Source of the DNA: a bacterium
GTDB taxonomy: Bacteria > Cyanobacteriota > Vampirovibrionia > Gastranaerophilales > Gastranaerophilaceae
Length of the DNA: 64,000 bases
Assembly (NCBI GenBank): GCA_024408855.1
Contig: JAKSUQ010000001.1
Coordinates: forward strand, 1-64,000
Direction of reading: 5' to 3'
The position numbers and the translations under genes were made by a program. Positions 53,601 through 60,710 of the stretch are shown here, in pieces; position 1 is the first letter of the stretch, and each line of letters opens with the position of its first letter. The notes under the pieces are model-generated. The model worked only from the letters and a program-made list of their open reading frames with translations, did no database searches and had not been told where the DNA came from.

Positions 53601-56303
53601 AGTATTTTCATTAAGCGTTCCGGCTGTTGTTCCGCTATAATTTACAAGTACTCTCCCTGAGGAAGATATCGTGTTCGGGCTGTAAAATTCCGTTGAACTT
53701 CCGCTATCTGTTATATTTACACCTAACTCGCTCATTAGGTTTCCGTCAGCATAAATATATCCTGAAGATGCTGTAAGTGCCATTGAACCATTGTTTAATG
53801 ACATTGTTATTCCGTCAGATGAAAGAGTAAGTTTAAGGTCATCAAATGTTGTGGAAGAATTTATTGTATAATTGTGAGTTGTTCCGTCTACAAGATTGTG
53901 AACCGCAAAACTCCAGTTGTCAGAATCTGTAACAAAATCCGATACACGTGATGAGAGTTTTGCTGTTTGTATTTCAGAATAAGTTATCGGTGCAGATGAT
54001 GTTAAAGCATTACCAATAGTCGTATCCGTAGTGGTTGTAACAGTCCCGACTCCTAATGCATCAGCTAACGATCCGTCAATGTAGTTTCCGGAATTTGATA
54101 CCAGTGATACTTTCCCGTCAAACATTGTCGCATTAATACCGTAATTGCCAAGTAAATCAAAAATTTCGCTCAATTTTGCAGTTGATGAAATTTCGTAATT
54201 GTCAATAACTTCACCGTCAGAATCTTTGATGTTCAAGGTGTATGTCGGGCCGTTAAGTCCTAAAGAACTTAAAGTGTTTGCAGAAGTTGCATTTTGCATC
54301 GAGCTGTAAGTAATTGCATCGGAAGATGTAAGTGAAACGCCGGTCGTTACAGTTCCGCCTATACCGTTAACAACACAGATATCAAATTTGTCCGCAAATG
54401 TACCTGCAATATACTTCCCGTCTGTTGATGTGATCGATAAAACTCCGTTTTCAAGGGTTACATTCTCGGCTCCAAATCCGTCAATACCTGCAATAGCATC
54501 CATTACGTCGCCAAGTGTTGTGTTTGTTGCAAACGACATTGTAGTAAAGAGATTTCCATCCGACCCATATATCTCTACATATGCTGTTCGGTCAAATCCT
54601 AATTCTTCAAGTGTATTTTCTGCTGTTGCAGTTGAAGTCGAAATACAATTAAGACTTTCTGAGGACTCTTGATGTATGGTGTTTACGGTCGTGGATTGTA
54701 ATCTGATACCCCAATCGTCTGCAAGTCCACCGCTTGTAATAGCATAAGTTTTTCCGTCCACGTTATGAGCATTGATAAAATTCAATACTCCCTCGTTTAC
54801 TGTCATTGTAATCCCATACTCATCATGTAAAGTATCGGCTATATTCCCCAAATTAGCCGTTGTAACAAAAGTTTCTGTGTATTCATTCCCCTCAGAATCA
54901 ACAATATTTATAACTTGATCTGCGGTATATCCCAAATCGGATAATTTCGTATCAGCAGTAGCATTATGTCCGTTATCATATGTTCGTAATGAATGACTCC
55001 CTAAAAGTGTGTATTCACCGGAAACAGTTTGATGTTTATTCAAACCGAATGCACTAACAGCATCAAATGTACCGCCGGTTACTTCCGCACCGCTTAATGA
55101 TAAAACTCCGTTTGTAAACTCGGCATGTACTCCGTCAAGTTCATTTAATTCGTTTACAAATTCACCGATTTTTGTATCAGCTGATGTTAATGTTATTGTC
55201 TCGACAGTGCCGTTATCAAGTTTGAGCTCAACAGTCTCTCCATCGGTAAGTTGATGATTAGTATCCAAAATGTCGTTGATTTTGTTCTCTGATGTCGCAA
55301 GTATACTATTGCCGGCTTGATGACACTGTAAATTGTTGCTGGTTAATGTTACAGAACTTATTGTACTGCTTAACCCTAAAGCTGATATAATATTGGTATC
55401 GCCCTCATCTGTAATTTCAGCGTTGGTAATAGAAAAAACACCGTTTTCTAATGTCGTACGAATACCATATTCCTCCATTACAGACATTAAATCATCAAAT
55501 TTGTCGCCTTCTTCAACTTGAACTTCATATTGTTCCCCATCATAATCTACATAAAAACTGCCTGTATGTATCCCAACATCTGATAAGTGAGTATTTCTGT
55601 CAGCAAAGTGTGTGGTAACATTGTCAATTTCTAATCCGCCGCTAACGAAAGACGGATTTGTGTTTTCAAGTTTTAATGCGGTTTTGATATTGGTATTACC
55701 TATATCATTTATTGCATCTTTATCAATATTTACCCCAAACTTGCCTGTCTGCACGTTGTACCCTGCATCAACTCCTTTATCCCTGAGTTTTTGTGCGAAA
55801 GTTGAAATTGTATCGTTCTCCTGAATTGTAACACGACTCGTTACATTCCCTACCGTAACTTCAATATCACCTGCATTTACCCCAATGCTCCTTAAGTATG
55901 TATCATATGTAGCTTGTGTTGTTTGATTGTATACTGTTGTCTGTCTGTATGTACTTTCAGCCTTTGTTTTTGTAGCGAGCTGGTCAACTCTTAAATTGTA
56001 TGTAGCTTCTTTTGCATCAGCAGTTGCAGATGCCGTAAGTACTTCCACTCTTGAAGATGTAGCAATGTTTTGTGAAAAAATATCCATTGAAGCAATTTTG
56101 AATTTCGAATCAGTAACCTTTTCCACCATTGAACGGAATGTCGAGAAAAAAGACTTTATCCCCGCCAAAGCATTATTGCTGTCAATTATATTTTCTTTTT
56201 TTTCTTGCAGCGTAGTAACCTTCGCTTGCTTCAATTGAGTAAGCGCAGATACCCATGAAGATGTATCCAGCCCTGAGGCTAATCCGCTGAACGATATTGT
56301 CAT
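44640..56303 (-). CDS. giant FliD-like flagellar cap protein with repeat modules and GLUG insertion
   Basis: The 3,887-residue protein has FliD ends. N terminus: SFSGLASGLDTSSWVSALTQ, then a helical coil and LRVDQLATKTKAESTYRQ (residues about 5-120). C terminus from about 3633: KFSIDGTDFTS, then a helical end with NEKISKTQSAVDRYQARLES and KFQAMDMLISNIKNQYNSFL. FliD caps the growing filament, folds flagellin and can adhere; usual length is about 400-700 residues. Between the ends I count about 28 divergent modules of roughly 110 residues including linkers, with pattern TTLxxLGI...VxV...T..T...DVLDAL..YGI.....NG.L.I....G.YI...LA..LGI, like the Flagellin_IN fold. One GLUG-motif domain lies near residues 1525-1795. 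The frame is unbroken. No ribosome site is obvious: AAAGTGA precedes ATG. Flagellar chaperone genes are not nearby. Confidence 0.87.
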   Translation of the reverse strand: MTISFSGLASGLDTSSWVSALTQLKQAKVTTLQEKKENIIDSNNALAGIKSFFSTFRSMVEKVTDSKFKIASMDIFSQNIATSSRVEVLTASATADAKEATYNLRVDQLATKTKAESTYRQTTVYNQTTQATYDTYLRSIGVNAGDIEVTVGNVTSRVTIQENDTISTFAQKLRDKGVDAGYNVQTGKFGVNIDKDAINDIGNTNIKTALKLENTNPSFVSGGLEIDNVTTHFADRNTHLSDVGIHTGSFYVDYDGEQYEVQVEEGDKFDDLMSVMEEYGIRTTLENGVFSITNAEITDEGDTNIISALGLSSTISSVTLTSNNLQCHQAGNSILATSENKINDILDTNHQLTDGETVELKLDNGTVETITLTSADTKIGEFVNELNELDGVHAEFTNGVLSLSGAEVTGGTFDAVSAFGLNKHQTVSGEYTLLGSHSLRTYDNGHNATADTKLSDLGYTADQVINIVDSEGNEYTETFVTTANLGNIADTLHDEYGITMTVNEGVLNFINAHNVDGKTYAITSGGLADDWGIRLQSTTVNTIHQESSESLNCISTSTATAENTLEELGFDRTAYVEIYGSDGNLFTTMSFATNTTLGDVMDAIAGIDGFGAENVTLENGVLSITSTDGKYIAGTFADKFDICVVNGIGGTVTTGVSLTSSDAITYSSMQNATSANTLSSLGLNGPTYTLNIKDSDGEVIDNYEISSTAKLSEIFDLLGNYGINATMFDGKVSLVSNSGNYIDGSLADALGVGTVTTTTDTTIGNALTSSAPITYSEIQTAKLSSRVSDFVTDSDNWSFAVHNLVDGTTHNYTINSSTTFDDLKLTLSSDGITMSLNNGSMALTASSGYIYADGNLMSELGVNITDSGSSTEFYSPNTISSSGRVLVNYSGTTAGTLNENTTLADLGFSSDQTFVITGSDGSSTPRTYDTTTYIGTIATDLLNYGITMSIHNGRLSFTNEPVEGISYGITGGTLAEAWDIESTTEIENTYSQESTSELFCSTQVLADGNTTLFRLGIDGNHTELNVYDSSNNYVTTLSFGTSNTLDDVITEINSVDGIGENSASISGGVIDIDSPNGYYVTGSLADALGISVVNSTSGQTTTGVTLTSTAPITYTNTVNASGTNTLGDIGVSGSRIYVNDSTGTCVRTINVSSTTSLNQISEDLEEYGINFSVADGRINISSDDGYYISGPVAENLGISTSLSASSTTIVNNMSSSTPVTYGSTEYAILSDLMSDYVDIGAGLRIETNHFSVTSTSTFEDLQDFMGDNNVTMTMENGVITLTPDDPTLFIHDNHIHGDQGLLNQLGISVTNTPYNTILIAGDQTSDPIVFNNGVPLLDMMLDTRSVSLITEMSSSNPVYCSGNTTASANNTLADIGLTSTSGYRLLIKNSSGQTIADSSRIFTNAETLQSVFDHIDDYGITATMNNGIITLSAPNGNYIDGALATALGFGNTSHVTTGTIGITQTSTTPITYTGVATVTVGQTETTDELIVTGANGGLAQSVTAMTQAQATSNGYTWVTTTAQLTAALQNNQKICLGADIDLSSVPTNQCSLVGTYSNELNGNGHTLSNLTINWSGNGNGVGLIGNLGGTVKNLIIKDFDITSSSSMICAGCIAGNTVNGANIYNVAVIDSSASSRGSAGAIAGFTSTNCTVSYCKVYNSEVSGDNAGGLVGHNSSSISNSAVHNVSVSGQNGAGGIAGSSWSATITSSNAYNATISSVSTYTDVAYNGGLIGNLEGSTSNLSGCNAINVSVSSSNNGSSVNGGLVGMFMGGTVQNCNVSATYIMASQTIKGGSDGESGKAPDSKGTSTGGVANVTGCIDFGNIHSGGTTTTNNHYDTNCTAYTIDGVNIFTGSGTTGTSMSTQVNTANSYILSSSTTLSNLGLNGTKYITIGTSGTSTNTIVTLTASTTIAQFCQKMTNAGVTTAFDSTNGTITVQGGQKYIKSISDELTNILGGLEENPSLTLTSGQVNATTTTKLSSIGVTSTTYVTVINNGTQSVVTLTNSTTLGGMASALSQKGITMTTNNGTVTIAGTDSSYIKGMTATLATKLHIQQGAGYTYATGSNTTYAQTTSNTQHNVSSQLADDYTTFGELGLTGTRYMTIVGNGTSSVITVTQSTTIHDLRVLGAPVFLTNDGVVFKTDSDNKYLLGGLDPDIANCLNLSPANSPTIVSQRYECEIGNAGIGDGTLTVYNSTTGVIGTVNYGHHDTFMNVLDALSDLGIDYDLTDGALNFTSTSGNFISGDSNTTNGFLNTIGITQPSQQKVQDSYSYSPSNVLGTENNATPIDDTTSLGDIGIHGGSLTIHTTSGDETITYSPDNIGTELVHNIGDLIDALDSYGITASCTPGGTFVINQNNNAYITSDTGDLLDNLHININTSYNISDAGDTYNVTDGHQFTANGTTTATLATTFAQLGITSNQYVTVMHNGTQQVFTATSAKTISDFKSFLNTNGFTATLNNGILNISGSEGSYFVNDFNDTLDGIFHFEEKTGSQLYNTETNTSAHNTNSNVLNVTNIAETTTGTQLGTMVGFESGNINIYQNGTLVGGINLAANTTIQNVLDGLNAYDGIQATFRNGSMSLTYSDDYVLTGMPAMFNLGTRTTVLSETTFSTSTSAQLNPTEQVNGTTQLTEGMLSEKTLGDIGVGSGTLTIYNTFNNNVGTIDYDESTIFADLFDGLGSYGINYNIRNGYLSFTNSGENFIGADSNSVNGFLAQIGATTSSDLQIVNNKTMSCDSVISKENIVKLNDNTTFAQLGITESGSLTIHTTAGNRNIFYDGSTEMGNFIDALEEYGITASCTSQGRFRITQSDGFYITDDSLGDNGILAKLNIDVDDSFSVLSSGEIRNTQGTTTLQSNVESYINNDTTFGELGITEAQSVTAVVNGTTVTRTMTENSTIGDFRDWLENNGFTTSIDDGRFTIGCTAGSYFDTDFNDNLDAIFHFTELEGDDLYHQQNSVISMNTTSSVLQASNIDDIGLSSRLGSIVGFEAGNLSVYQNGSLKGNVYLSANSNVQDMLNGLNSLGIGATLNADGTISLDYTDDYTLSGPLGAFNFTAPSITDSETTVSNLSSNKITYSGYVNASTDTEIGQIRLSDNSAYTGPSYNLTVTVDGTDHILAYNSHTQLGKILEDLQEYGIVGYIDDDGKINTKCDREYSFRGPLAEFLLGSGSLSASGSTDIDTNYNGTTVYLQSEATDLVNADDNTRLSELGVTNGSFYIYKNGARETLYVGSDQTLGDFRNLLENKGLQTHYITTETGRQLVVSANDNSYITASERSDSSNVISQLFGTNERDTQYNYSGTASYETTTSVSATEATMLNLFGDDCAGDLIVSFNDEQHVVHIASTDSIGSMLNKFRQIGIVANIDSDGVITLDGGLNSFSIDTENSTSNLLDNLGLVYNSARGGYCMSSDALTETHTITEELALSVANDADIDTKLSTLGISSGSLSIIRNGEKKVVQVDTEETFDQLNSKIQSVLSDVSLSFDDGILTIDSSLDDAVIKIGTTNDTTNLSSICGLLDNEDGTVSSTRRLYKVNGASKLTEAGLFRRGTITAGDFIIGDDTFTIDENTTVNDLVYQINSSDKANATAYWDSVSGNLMITSRITGASLINIEKGSQTDGATLSNFTEIMGYTDTTGRMQTNAQTIGKNAKFSIDGTDFTSTSNTVTSDISRIDGVTINLKNVTAPEDEDVELTISRDSETAANAIGDVIDSYNTLIENLDKELASTGKLSDQSVLKMIRNQIRSLMTSSISTSSVFKNLSAVGISTKNATTGNVSTTTNDVSKLSLDRDKFINAFNSDPASLKTLFVGNDETGDIGIFNNLETILEQALTSASGYFSTQEAAFKKQITNYNEKISKTQSAVDRYQARLESKFQAMDMLISNIKNQYNSFLTN
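50930..51730 (-). other. GLUG-type beta-helix insertion within the giant FliD-like protein
   Basis: This part of the giant gene encodes residues about 1525-1795. It has repeated GGLVG-like turns: GVGLIGNLGGTVKNL, AGCIAGNTVNG, GGLVGHNSSS, AGGIAGSSW and GGLVGMFMGG. The period is about 35-40 residues. GLUG repeats occur in surface adhesins and proteases and fold as a parallel beta-helix. The insertion lies between repeat modules 11 and 12 and is unlike the rest of the protein. Confidence 0.75.
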
Positions 56304-56341
56304 TTCACTTTACTTTCGCTACTTTTGGGGTATATGTAATT

Positions 56342-56375
56342 TACATATTTTATGTATTAATTACATACTACATAC
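56342..56375 (-). promoter_or_regulatory. TACATA repeat cluster upstream of the giant FliD-like gene
   Basis: TTACATA and TACATA occur several times and as an inverted pair (TACATATTTTATGTA) within 34 bp, 40-75 bp before the ATG. There is no convincing sigma-28 or sigma-70 promoter. It may be an operator or simply AT-rich sequence. Confidence 0.25.
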
Positions 56376-56510
56376 ATTTTTAATTATATCATATTTATAT
56401 ATACTTTTCAAGTGTATGAAATTTTATAAAATTTTTTACAAAGAAAATTTTTCCATCAGAAAACAAATAATGCCTGATAGGGTGTATATTGGTGTGATTG
56501 ATAATAAAAT

Positions 56511-57410
56511 TTATGCTTTCATTACATCAAAAAAATAATATAGCAATTCTTTGAAAAATCCCATGTTTTTTGGAAGTTCAGGCTTTCTTTGATTAAGAAC
56601 ATATTGAACTCCCGCCATTTTTTTACCATAATCCTTTGCTTGCGGTGCATTTTTAATGTTCTCAATTAATTTATCCTGTTCCTTAATAGACATATTGAGC
56701 AGGCTTTTAATAACTCTGATTGCAGGTTTGTTGTTTACCGGAAAATCGGGTAGTAGCAGAAAACCACCGTAGTCAATATTATACCCTCTTATGCGGTTTT
56801 GAATGGAATAATCAACATATTCCAACCCCTTTTTTAAAAGATTAATTTTTTTCTTCGGACGTTTATCCTTTATGGAAACGTACTTCGTAATCATAAATTG
56901 ATTTTTTTCATTTAAATTCCCAAAATAAAATTTAACCCAATCTGAATTTTCTTTTGCATTTAAGTACAAAGCGTTGTTTTGCTCGGAAAGGTTTCCGAAT
57001 CCTGGGCAATCGACTTCATAAAATTTGTCAAATAATTTTGCAACATAAGTTTTTTCCCCGACTTTCATTTTATATGTGCCGCCAAAACCACCTACTCCTA
57101 AAAAAGTGAATTTTACTTTTTTATCTGGTGAAATTGCCTTATATTTTACTAATCCCGCCTTTATTTTTTTAGCAATTTTCCTGCTTGAATCAACTTCGCC
57201 TATCTTTAATATAGATGCGAACATTTCGAGTACCTTGGGAATATTAGTATCTCTTTCTTCTTTTGGAATATTTTGTATCCATTCATTTGGAAGCGTTCCT
57301 ACAAAGCCTTTAGATTTCGGATGTCGTGCTACCGATCTCAAAATTTCTTCCTTTGTAAGAATATTTTTACGTAAGTCAGCTGTTAAACCTTGAAAAGATA
57401 CATCTTGCAT
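56511..57410 (-). CDS. compact protein-kinase-like protein
   Basis: The 299-residue protein has a kinase N-lobe pattern: LGVGGFGGTYK (residues 104-114, glycine loop), TYVAKLF with K125 as the ATP-binding lysine, and E143 in an alphaC-like helix. The catalytic core is condensed: YVDYSIQNRIRGYNIDYGG gives D200, N205 and D213-Y-G in the spacing of HxDxxxxN...DFG. Residues 1-100 are an extra helical region. No membrane segment or signal peptide is seen. The N terminus MQDVSFQGL resembles other hypotheticals of this lineage as I remember them. Kinase activity is inferred only. It lies upstream of, and in line with, the giant FliD-like gene. Confidence 0.6.
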   Translation of the reverse strand: MQDVSFQGLTADLRKNILTKEEILRSVARHPKSKGFVGTLPNEWIQNIPKEERDTNIPKVLEMFASILKIGEVDSSRKIAKKIKAGLVKYKAISPDKKVKFTFLGVGGFGGTYKMKVGEKTYVAKLFDKFYEVDCPGFGNLSEQNNALYLNAKENSDWVKFYFGNLNEKNQFMITKYVSIKDKRPKKKINLLKKGLEYVDYSIQNRIRGYNIDYGGFLLLPDFPVNNKPAIRVIKSLLNMSIKEQDKLIENIKNAPQAKDYGKKMAGVQYVLNQRKPELPKNMGFFKELLYYFFDVMKA

Positions 57411-57538
57411 ATAGGTATAAAACCGATAAAAAAATCTTTTGCTATTTGTTTATCCGATTAAATTAAATATTTTCTATTTAGAATGTTTTAATTTCCTAAC
57501 ATGAAGTTTATGTTATAATTAACCAAGAGGTCAATAGT

Positions 57539-58858
57539 ATGAGTATAAATCAATCCACAAAACCAGTTACAACAATAAGAAACGGAAATCTGCAAATTGG
57601 CGGATGTAATCTGGTTGAACTCGCAAAACAATATGGTACACCTCTATATGTAATGGATGAGCAAACCATTCGCGGAATTTGCCGTGAATACAAACAAAGT
57701 TTTAGTAATTGTAAAAATATAGTTATGACTTATGCTTCAAAGGCTTTGTGTAATATGACAATCGCAAAAATTATTGCACAAGAAGGTTTTGGCTTTGATG
57801 CGGTTTCTGCCGGAGAACTTTATGTTTTAAATAAAGCCGGAGTAAATATGAAAAAGGTTACTTTTAACGGGAATAATAAAACGGAAGAAGAAATTGACAT
57901 TGCCTTGAGCTATGGTATCGGTTTATTTTCCGTAGATAATTTTCATGAAGCGGAATTGTTGAACAAACTTTCTGCTTCAAAAGGCATAGTAACGGATATA
58001 TTAATTAGGATTACTCCTGGTATTGAATGTCATACGCATGATTACATCAAAACAGGACAAATAAATTCAAAATTCGGGTTTGACTTATCCCAAACAGAAA
58101 AAATTGTTGAACTTATAGTAAAGGAGTATAAAAATCTTAATTTAAAAGGATTGCACGCACATGTTGGCTCGCAAATCTTTGAATCTGAATGTTACAAGGA
58201 TGAAATAGATGTTTTAGTCAGAGAATTGGCAAACATAAATTCAAAATTTGGCTTAAATATGTCAATTCTTAATATCGGAGGTGGCTTAGGGGTTAAATAT
58301 ACAGAAGATGATACTCCATTGTCTGTAGAAAAGTTTAGTAATGCCATTGCAGATGGATTAAGTACTGCTCAAATAAAATACAATATTAGAGATCTTACGC
58401 TGTTTATTGAGCCCGGAAGAAGCATAGTTTCAACTGCCGGTGTAACCTTGTATACAATAGGAAGCTCAAAAATAACTTCTGACGGCAAGAAATATATTGC
58501 GGTTGACGGCGGTATGGCGGATAATCCAAGACCGTCGATGTATCAGGCAAAATACTCTGCTGAAATCGCGAATGATACAGCAGGTAGAATAGAGCAAACA
58601 GTTACAATCGCAGGAAGATATTGTGAAAGCGGAGATATTTTAATAAATGATATTCTCTTGCCGGAGGTATTTGCTGGTGATATCTTATGCGTTTTTAATA
58701 CAGGGGCTTATAACCGCTCAATGGCTTCAAATTATAACCAAACAAGAAAACCTGCTATGGTACTTGTAAATAATTCACAATCTGATATGATAGTAAATAG
58801 AGAGTCCTTTGAGGATTTGATTGCGTTAGAAAAAGTTCCCGATAGGTTGAGTAAGTAA
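57539..58858 (+). CDS. lysA: diaminopimelate decarboxylase
   Basis: LysA makes lysine from meso-diaminopimelate with PLP. The PLP lysine lies in TYASKALCN (near residue 65). HVGSQI, GGGLGVKY, EPGRSIV and YCESGDIL are the usual barrel and C-terminal motifs, the last holding the catalytic cysteine. Length is 439. A TATAAT at 57514-57519 and AGAGG 8 nt before ATG support the start. Its stop overlaps cdaA by 1 nt. Confidence 0.96.
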   Translation: MSINQSTKPVTTIRNGNLQIGGCNLVELAKQYGTPLYVMDEQTIRGICREYKQSFSNCKNIVMTYASKALCNMTIAKIIAQEGFGFDAVSAGELYVLNKAGVNMKKVTFNGNNKTEEEIDIALSYGIGLFSVDNFHEAELLNKLSASKGIVTDILIRITPGIECHTHDYIKTGQINSKFGFDLSQTEKIVELIVKEYKNLNLKGLHAHVGSQIFESECYKDEIDVLVRELANINSKFGLNMSILNIGGGLGVKYTEDDTPLSVEKFSNAIADGLSTAQIKYNIRDLTLFIEPGRSIVSTAGVTLYTIGSSKITSDGKKYIAVDGGMADNPRPSMYQAKYSAEIANDTAGRIEQTVTIAGRYCESGDILINDILLPEVFAGDILCVFNTGAYNRSMASNYNQTRKPAMVLVNNSQSDMIVNRESFEDLIALEKVPDRLSK

Positions 58859-59742
58859 TGCTAAAGAGTTTGTATTCATTTGTACGTAACATTTTAAGCC
58901 CGATACACATATCCTTGAATTGGGTAAATGTACTGCAAATTTTGTCTATTGCTATACTGATTTTTTTTGTTTATAAAAAATTTATACAAAATACTCAGTC
59001 TGAAAAATTCATTAAAGGGTTATTCATCTTATTTTTGGCGTGGATTTTAAGCGAAGTTTTAATTTTGATAAATCTGCAAATATTTGGAGTGTTTTTGAAA
59101 ATGTTGGTTTCCTTGGTTGCACTTAGTCTTATCGTTATATTTCAACCTGAATTAAGACGGTTTTTAGGCTACTTAGGGCAACCCGGATTTATTACAAAGA
59201 CTTTCTTTTCTTGCGGAACTCGTAAACAGCAATCTATTCAGGATGTCGATGTCGTAAAAGAATTGATAGAAGCCGTTAAATACCTTACAAAAACTAAGAC
59301 GGGGGCTTTGATTGTATTAAAAAAATCTTTAAGCTCTCTCGTGTATTCAGAAGTTGGGACTGTATTAAATGCAAGGATTTCAACAGAGTTAATACTCACA
59401 ATATTCCACCCGAACACACCGTTGCATGACGGAGCAATGATTGTTGAAGGAAATAAAATTCTTTCGGCAGGAGTATTGTTACCCTTAACTGAAGATCCTC
59501 AATTAAGTTGGAAGTATGGAACTCGGCATAGAGCTGCTTTGGGTATGTCTGAAGTCTCAGATGCTGCTTGCTTAGTTGTTTCTGAGGAGACCGGTGATGT
59601 CTCAATTTGTATGGATGGGATGTTAAAGAAATATGAAGATTTGGTAACTTTGAAAAATGACTTAAATTCAATATTAGGAATCAAACAACCTGATGCTGAA
59701 AATAACAATAAAAACTTTTTTGATAAATTAAAAGGCGCATGA
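58858..59742 (+). CDS. cdaA: diadenylate cyclase CdaA
   Basis: CdaA makes the second messenger c-di-AMP from two ATP, controlling potassium, osmotic and wall balance. Three membrane helices occupy residues about 22-42, 52-72 and 76-98. The DAC domain has the catalytic DGA (191-193) and RHR (223-225) motifs. The gene is coupled to lysA by a TAATG overlap. The glmM and cdaR partners common in Firmicutes are not adjacent. Confidence 0.95.
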   Translation: MLKSLYSFVRNILSPIHISLNWVNVLQILSIAILIFFVYKKFIQNTQSEKFIKGLFILFLAWILSEVLILINLQIFGVFLKMLVSLVALSLIVIFQPELRRFLGYLGQPGFITKTFFSCGTRKQQSIQDVDVVKELIEAVKYLTKTKTGALIVLKKSLSSLVYSEVGTVLNARISTELILTIFHPNTPLHDGAMIVEGNKILSAGVLLPLTEDPQLSWKYGTRHRAALGMSEVSDAACLVVSEETGDVSICMDGMLKKYEDLVTLKNDLNSILGIKQPDAENNNKNFFDKLKGA

Positions 59743-59777
59743 TATAAGTTTTTCCATGACATAAGAGGGGGTAAAAA

Positions 59778-60674
59778 TTGTTTTTTAGAAAAAAACATAC
59801 GTCTAATATAACTAAGAAAAAGACTAAGAAAGAATTGGTGATTGAATTCATAAAAAGAGCTATATTTTTGATTATAGGGGCTTTTATAGTAGCGGTTGCT
59901 TTGCAACTGTTTTTATTACCAAATAAAATTATTGACGGTGGTGTCATTGGTATTTCCATGATGGCATCATATTTGACAAAGTGGAATTTAGGTTTGTTGA
60001 TTTTTGGTATTAACATCCCGTTTATAATACTGGCATACAGAACACTCGGCAAAAAGTTTGTAATAAATACATTTTTTGCGATAGGTATGCTGTCTATTGC
60101 AACAAATGTGGTATCCCAATTTCATCACATAACGGCAGATTTACTTCTTGCAACTGTTTTTGGCGGAATATTGTTAGGGTTTGGGGTAGGCCTTATATTA
60201 AGAAACAATGCATCCTTGGATGGAACTGAAATGGTTTCTATCAAACTGGCAAAAAAATTAAAAGTAGCCTCTGTTGGTGAATTATTAATGGGTATAAATC
60301 TTTTTATCTATACGGGTGCAGGTTTCCTGTTTGGATGGGACAGAGCTCTTTATTCTATTTTAACTTACTATGTAGCTTCTAAGGTTATTGATACTGTTCT
60401 TGAAGGCTTGGATAAAGCAAAATCCGTACATATTGTATCCGATAGTGCAAGAGAAATCGGTGATGCAATAATAAAAGAGCTTGATATAAGTGTAACATAC
60501 ATAAAAGCAACTGGAGGATATTCAAGACTGGAAAAAGTTATAACTTATTGTGTAGTTAATAAGTTTGACATCCCTAAGCTAAAAGAAGTCGTGCATGAAG
60601 TTGATCCCAATGCATTTATTGTAACGGAGGATGTTCACGAAGTAGAAGGTGTAAGATTTAGAAAAACCAGATAG
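59778..60674 (+). CDS. YitT/DUF161-DUF2179 membrane protein
   Basis: The 298-residue protein starts at TTG 59778 with GAGGGGG 6 nt upstream. It has about five membrane helices (residues 30-200, with FLLPNKIIDGGVIGISMM and LLGFGVGLILRNNASLDGTEM). A cytosolic C-terminal DUF2179 domain of about 80 residues follows (VHIVSDSAREIGDAII to GYSRLEKVITYCVV). YitT-family proteins are common in Bacteria and poorly understood; a transport or sensing role is suspected. It follows cdaA by 35 nt. Confidence 0.85.
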   Translation: MFFRKKHTSNITKKKTKKELVIEFIKRAIFLIIGAFIVAVALQLFLLPNKIIDGGVIGISMMASYLTKWNLGLLIFGINIPFIILAYRTLGKKFVINTFFAIGMLSIATNVVSQFHHITADLLLATVFGGILLGFGVGLILRNNASLDGTEMVSIKLAKKLKVASVGELLMGINLFIYTGAGFLFGWDRALYSILTYYVASKVIDTVLEGLDKAKSVHIVSDSAREIGDAIIKELDISVTYIKATGGYSRLEKVITYCVVNKFDIPKLKEVVHEVDPNAFIVTEDVHEVEGVRFRKTR

Positions 60675-60710
60675 TACTAATAGTGCCGATTATAAGAGGA
60701 GAAAAAATAT

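Noticed and set aside
45000-56250. Many plus-strand open frames of 60-140 codons inside the giant gene
   Set aside because: They lie antisense to a continuous 3,887-codon coding frame with recognisable domains, and lack ribosome sites.
44640-56303. Giant protein as the substrate (TpsA) of the TpsB-type protein at 37751
   Set aside because: It lacks a signal peptide and a TPS domain and has FliD termini, which point to flagellar-type export.
44640-56303. Cadherin- or Ig-type adhesin rather than FliD
   Set aside because: The N and C termini are clearly FliD-like, and the modules resemble Flagellin_IN, not Ig strands.
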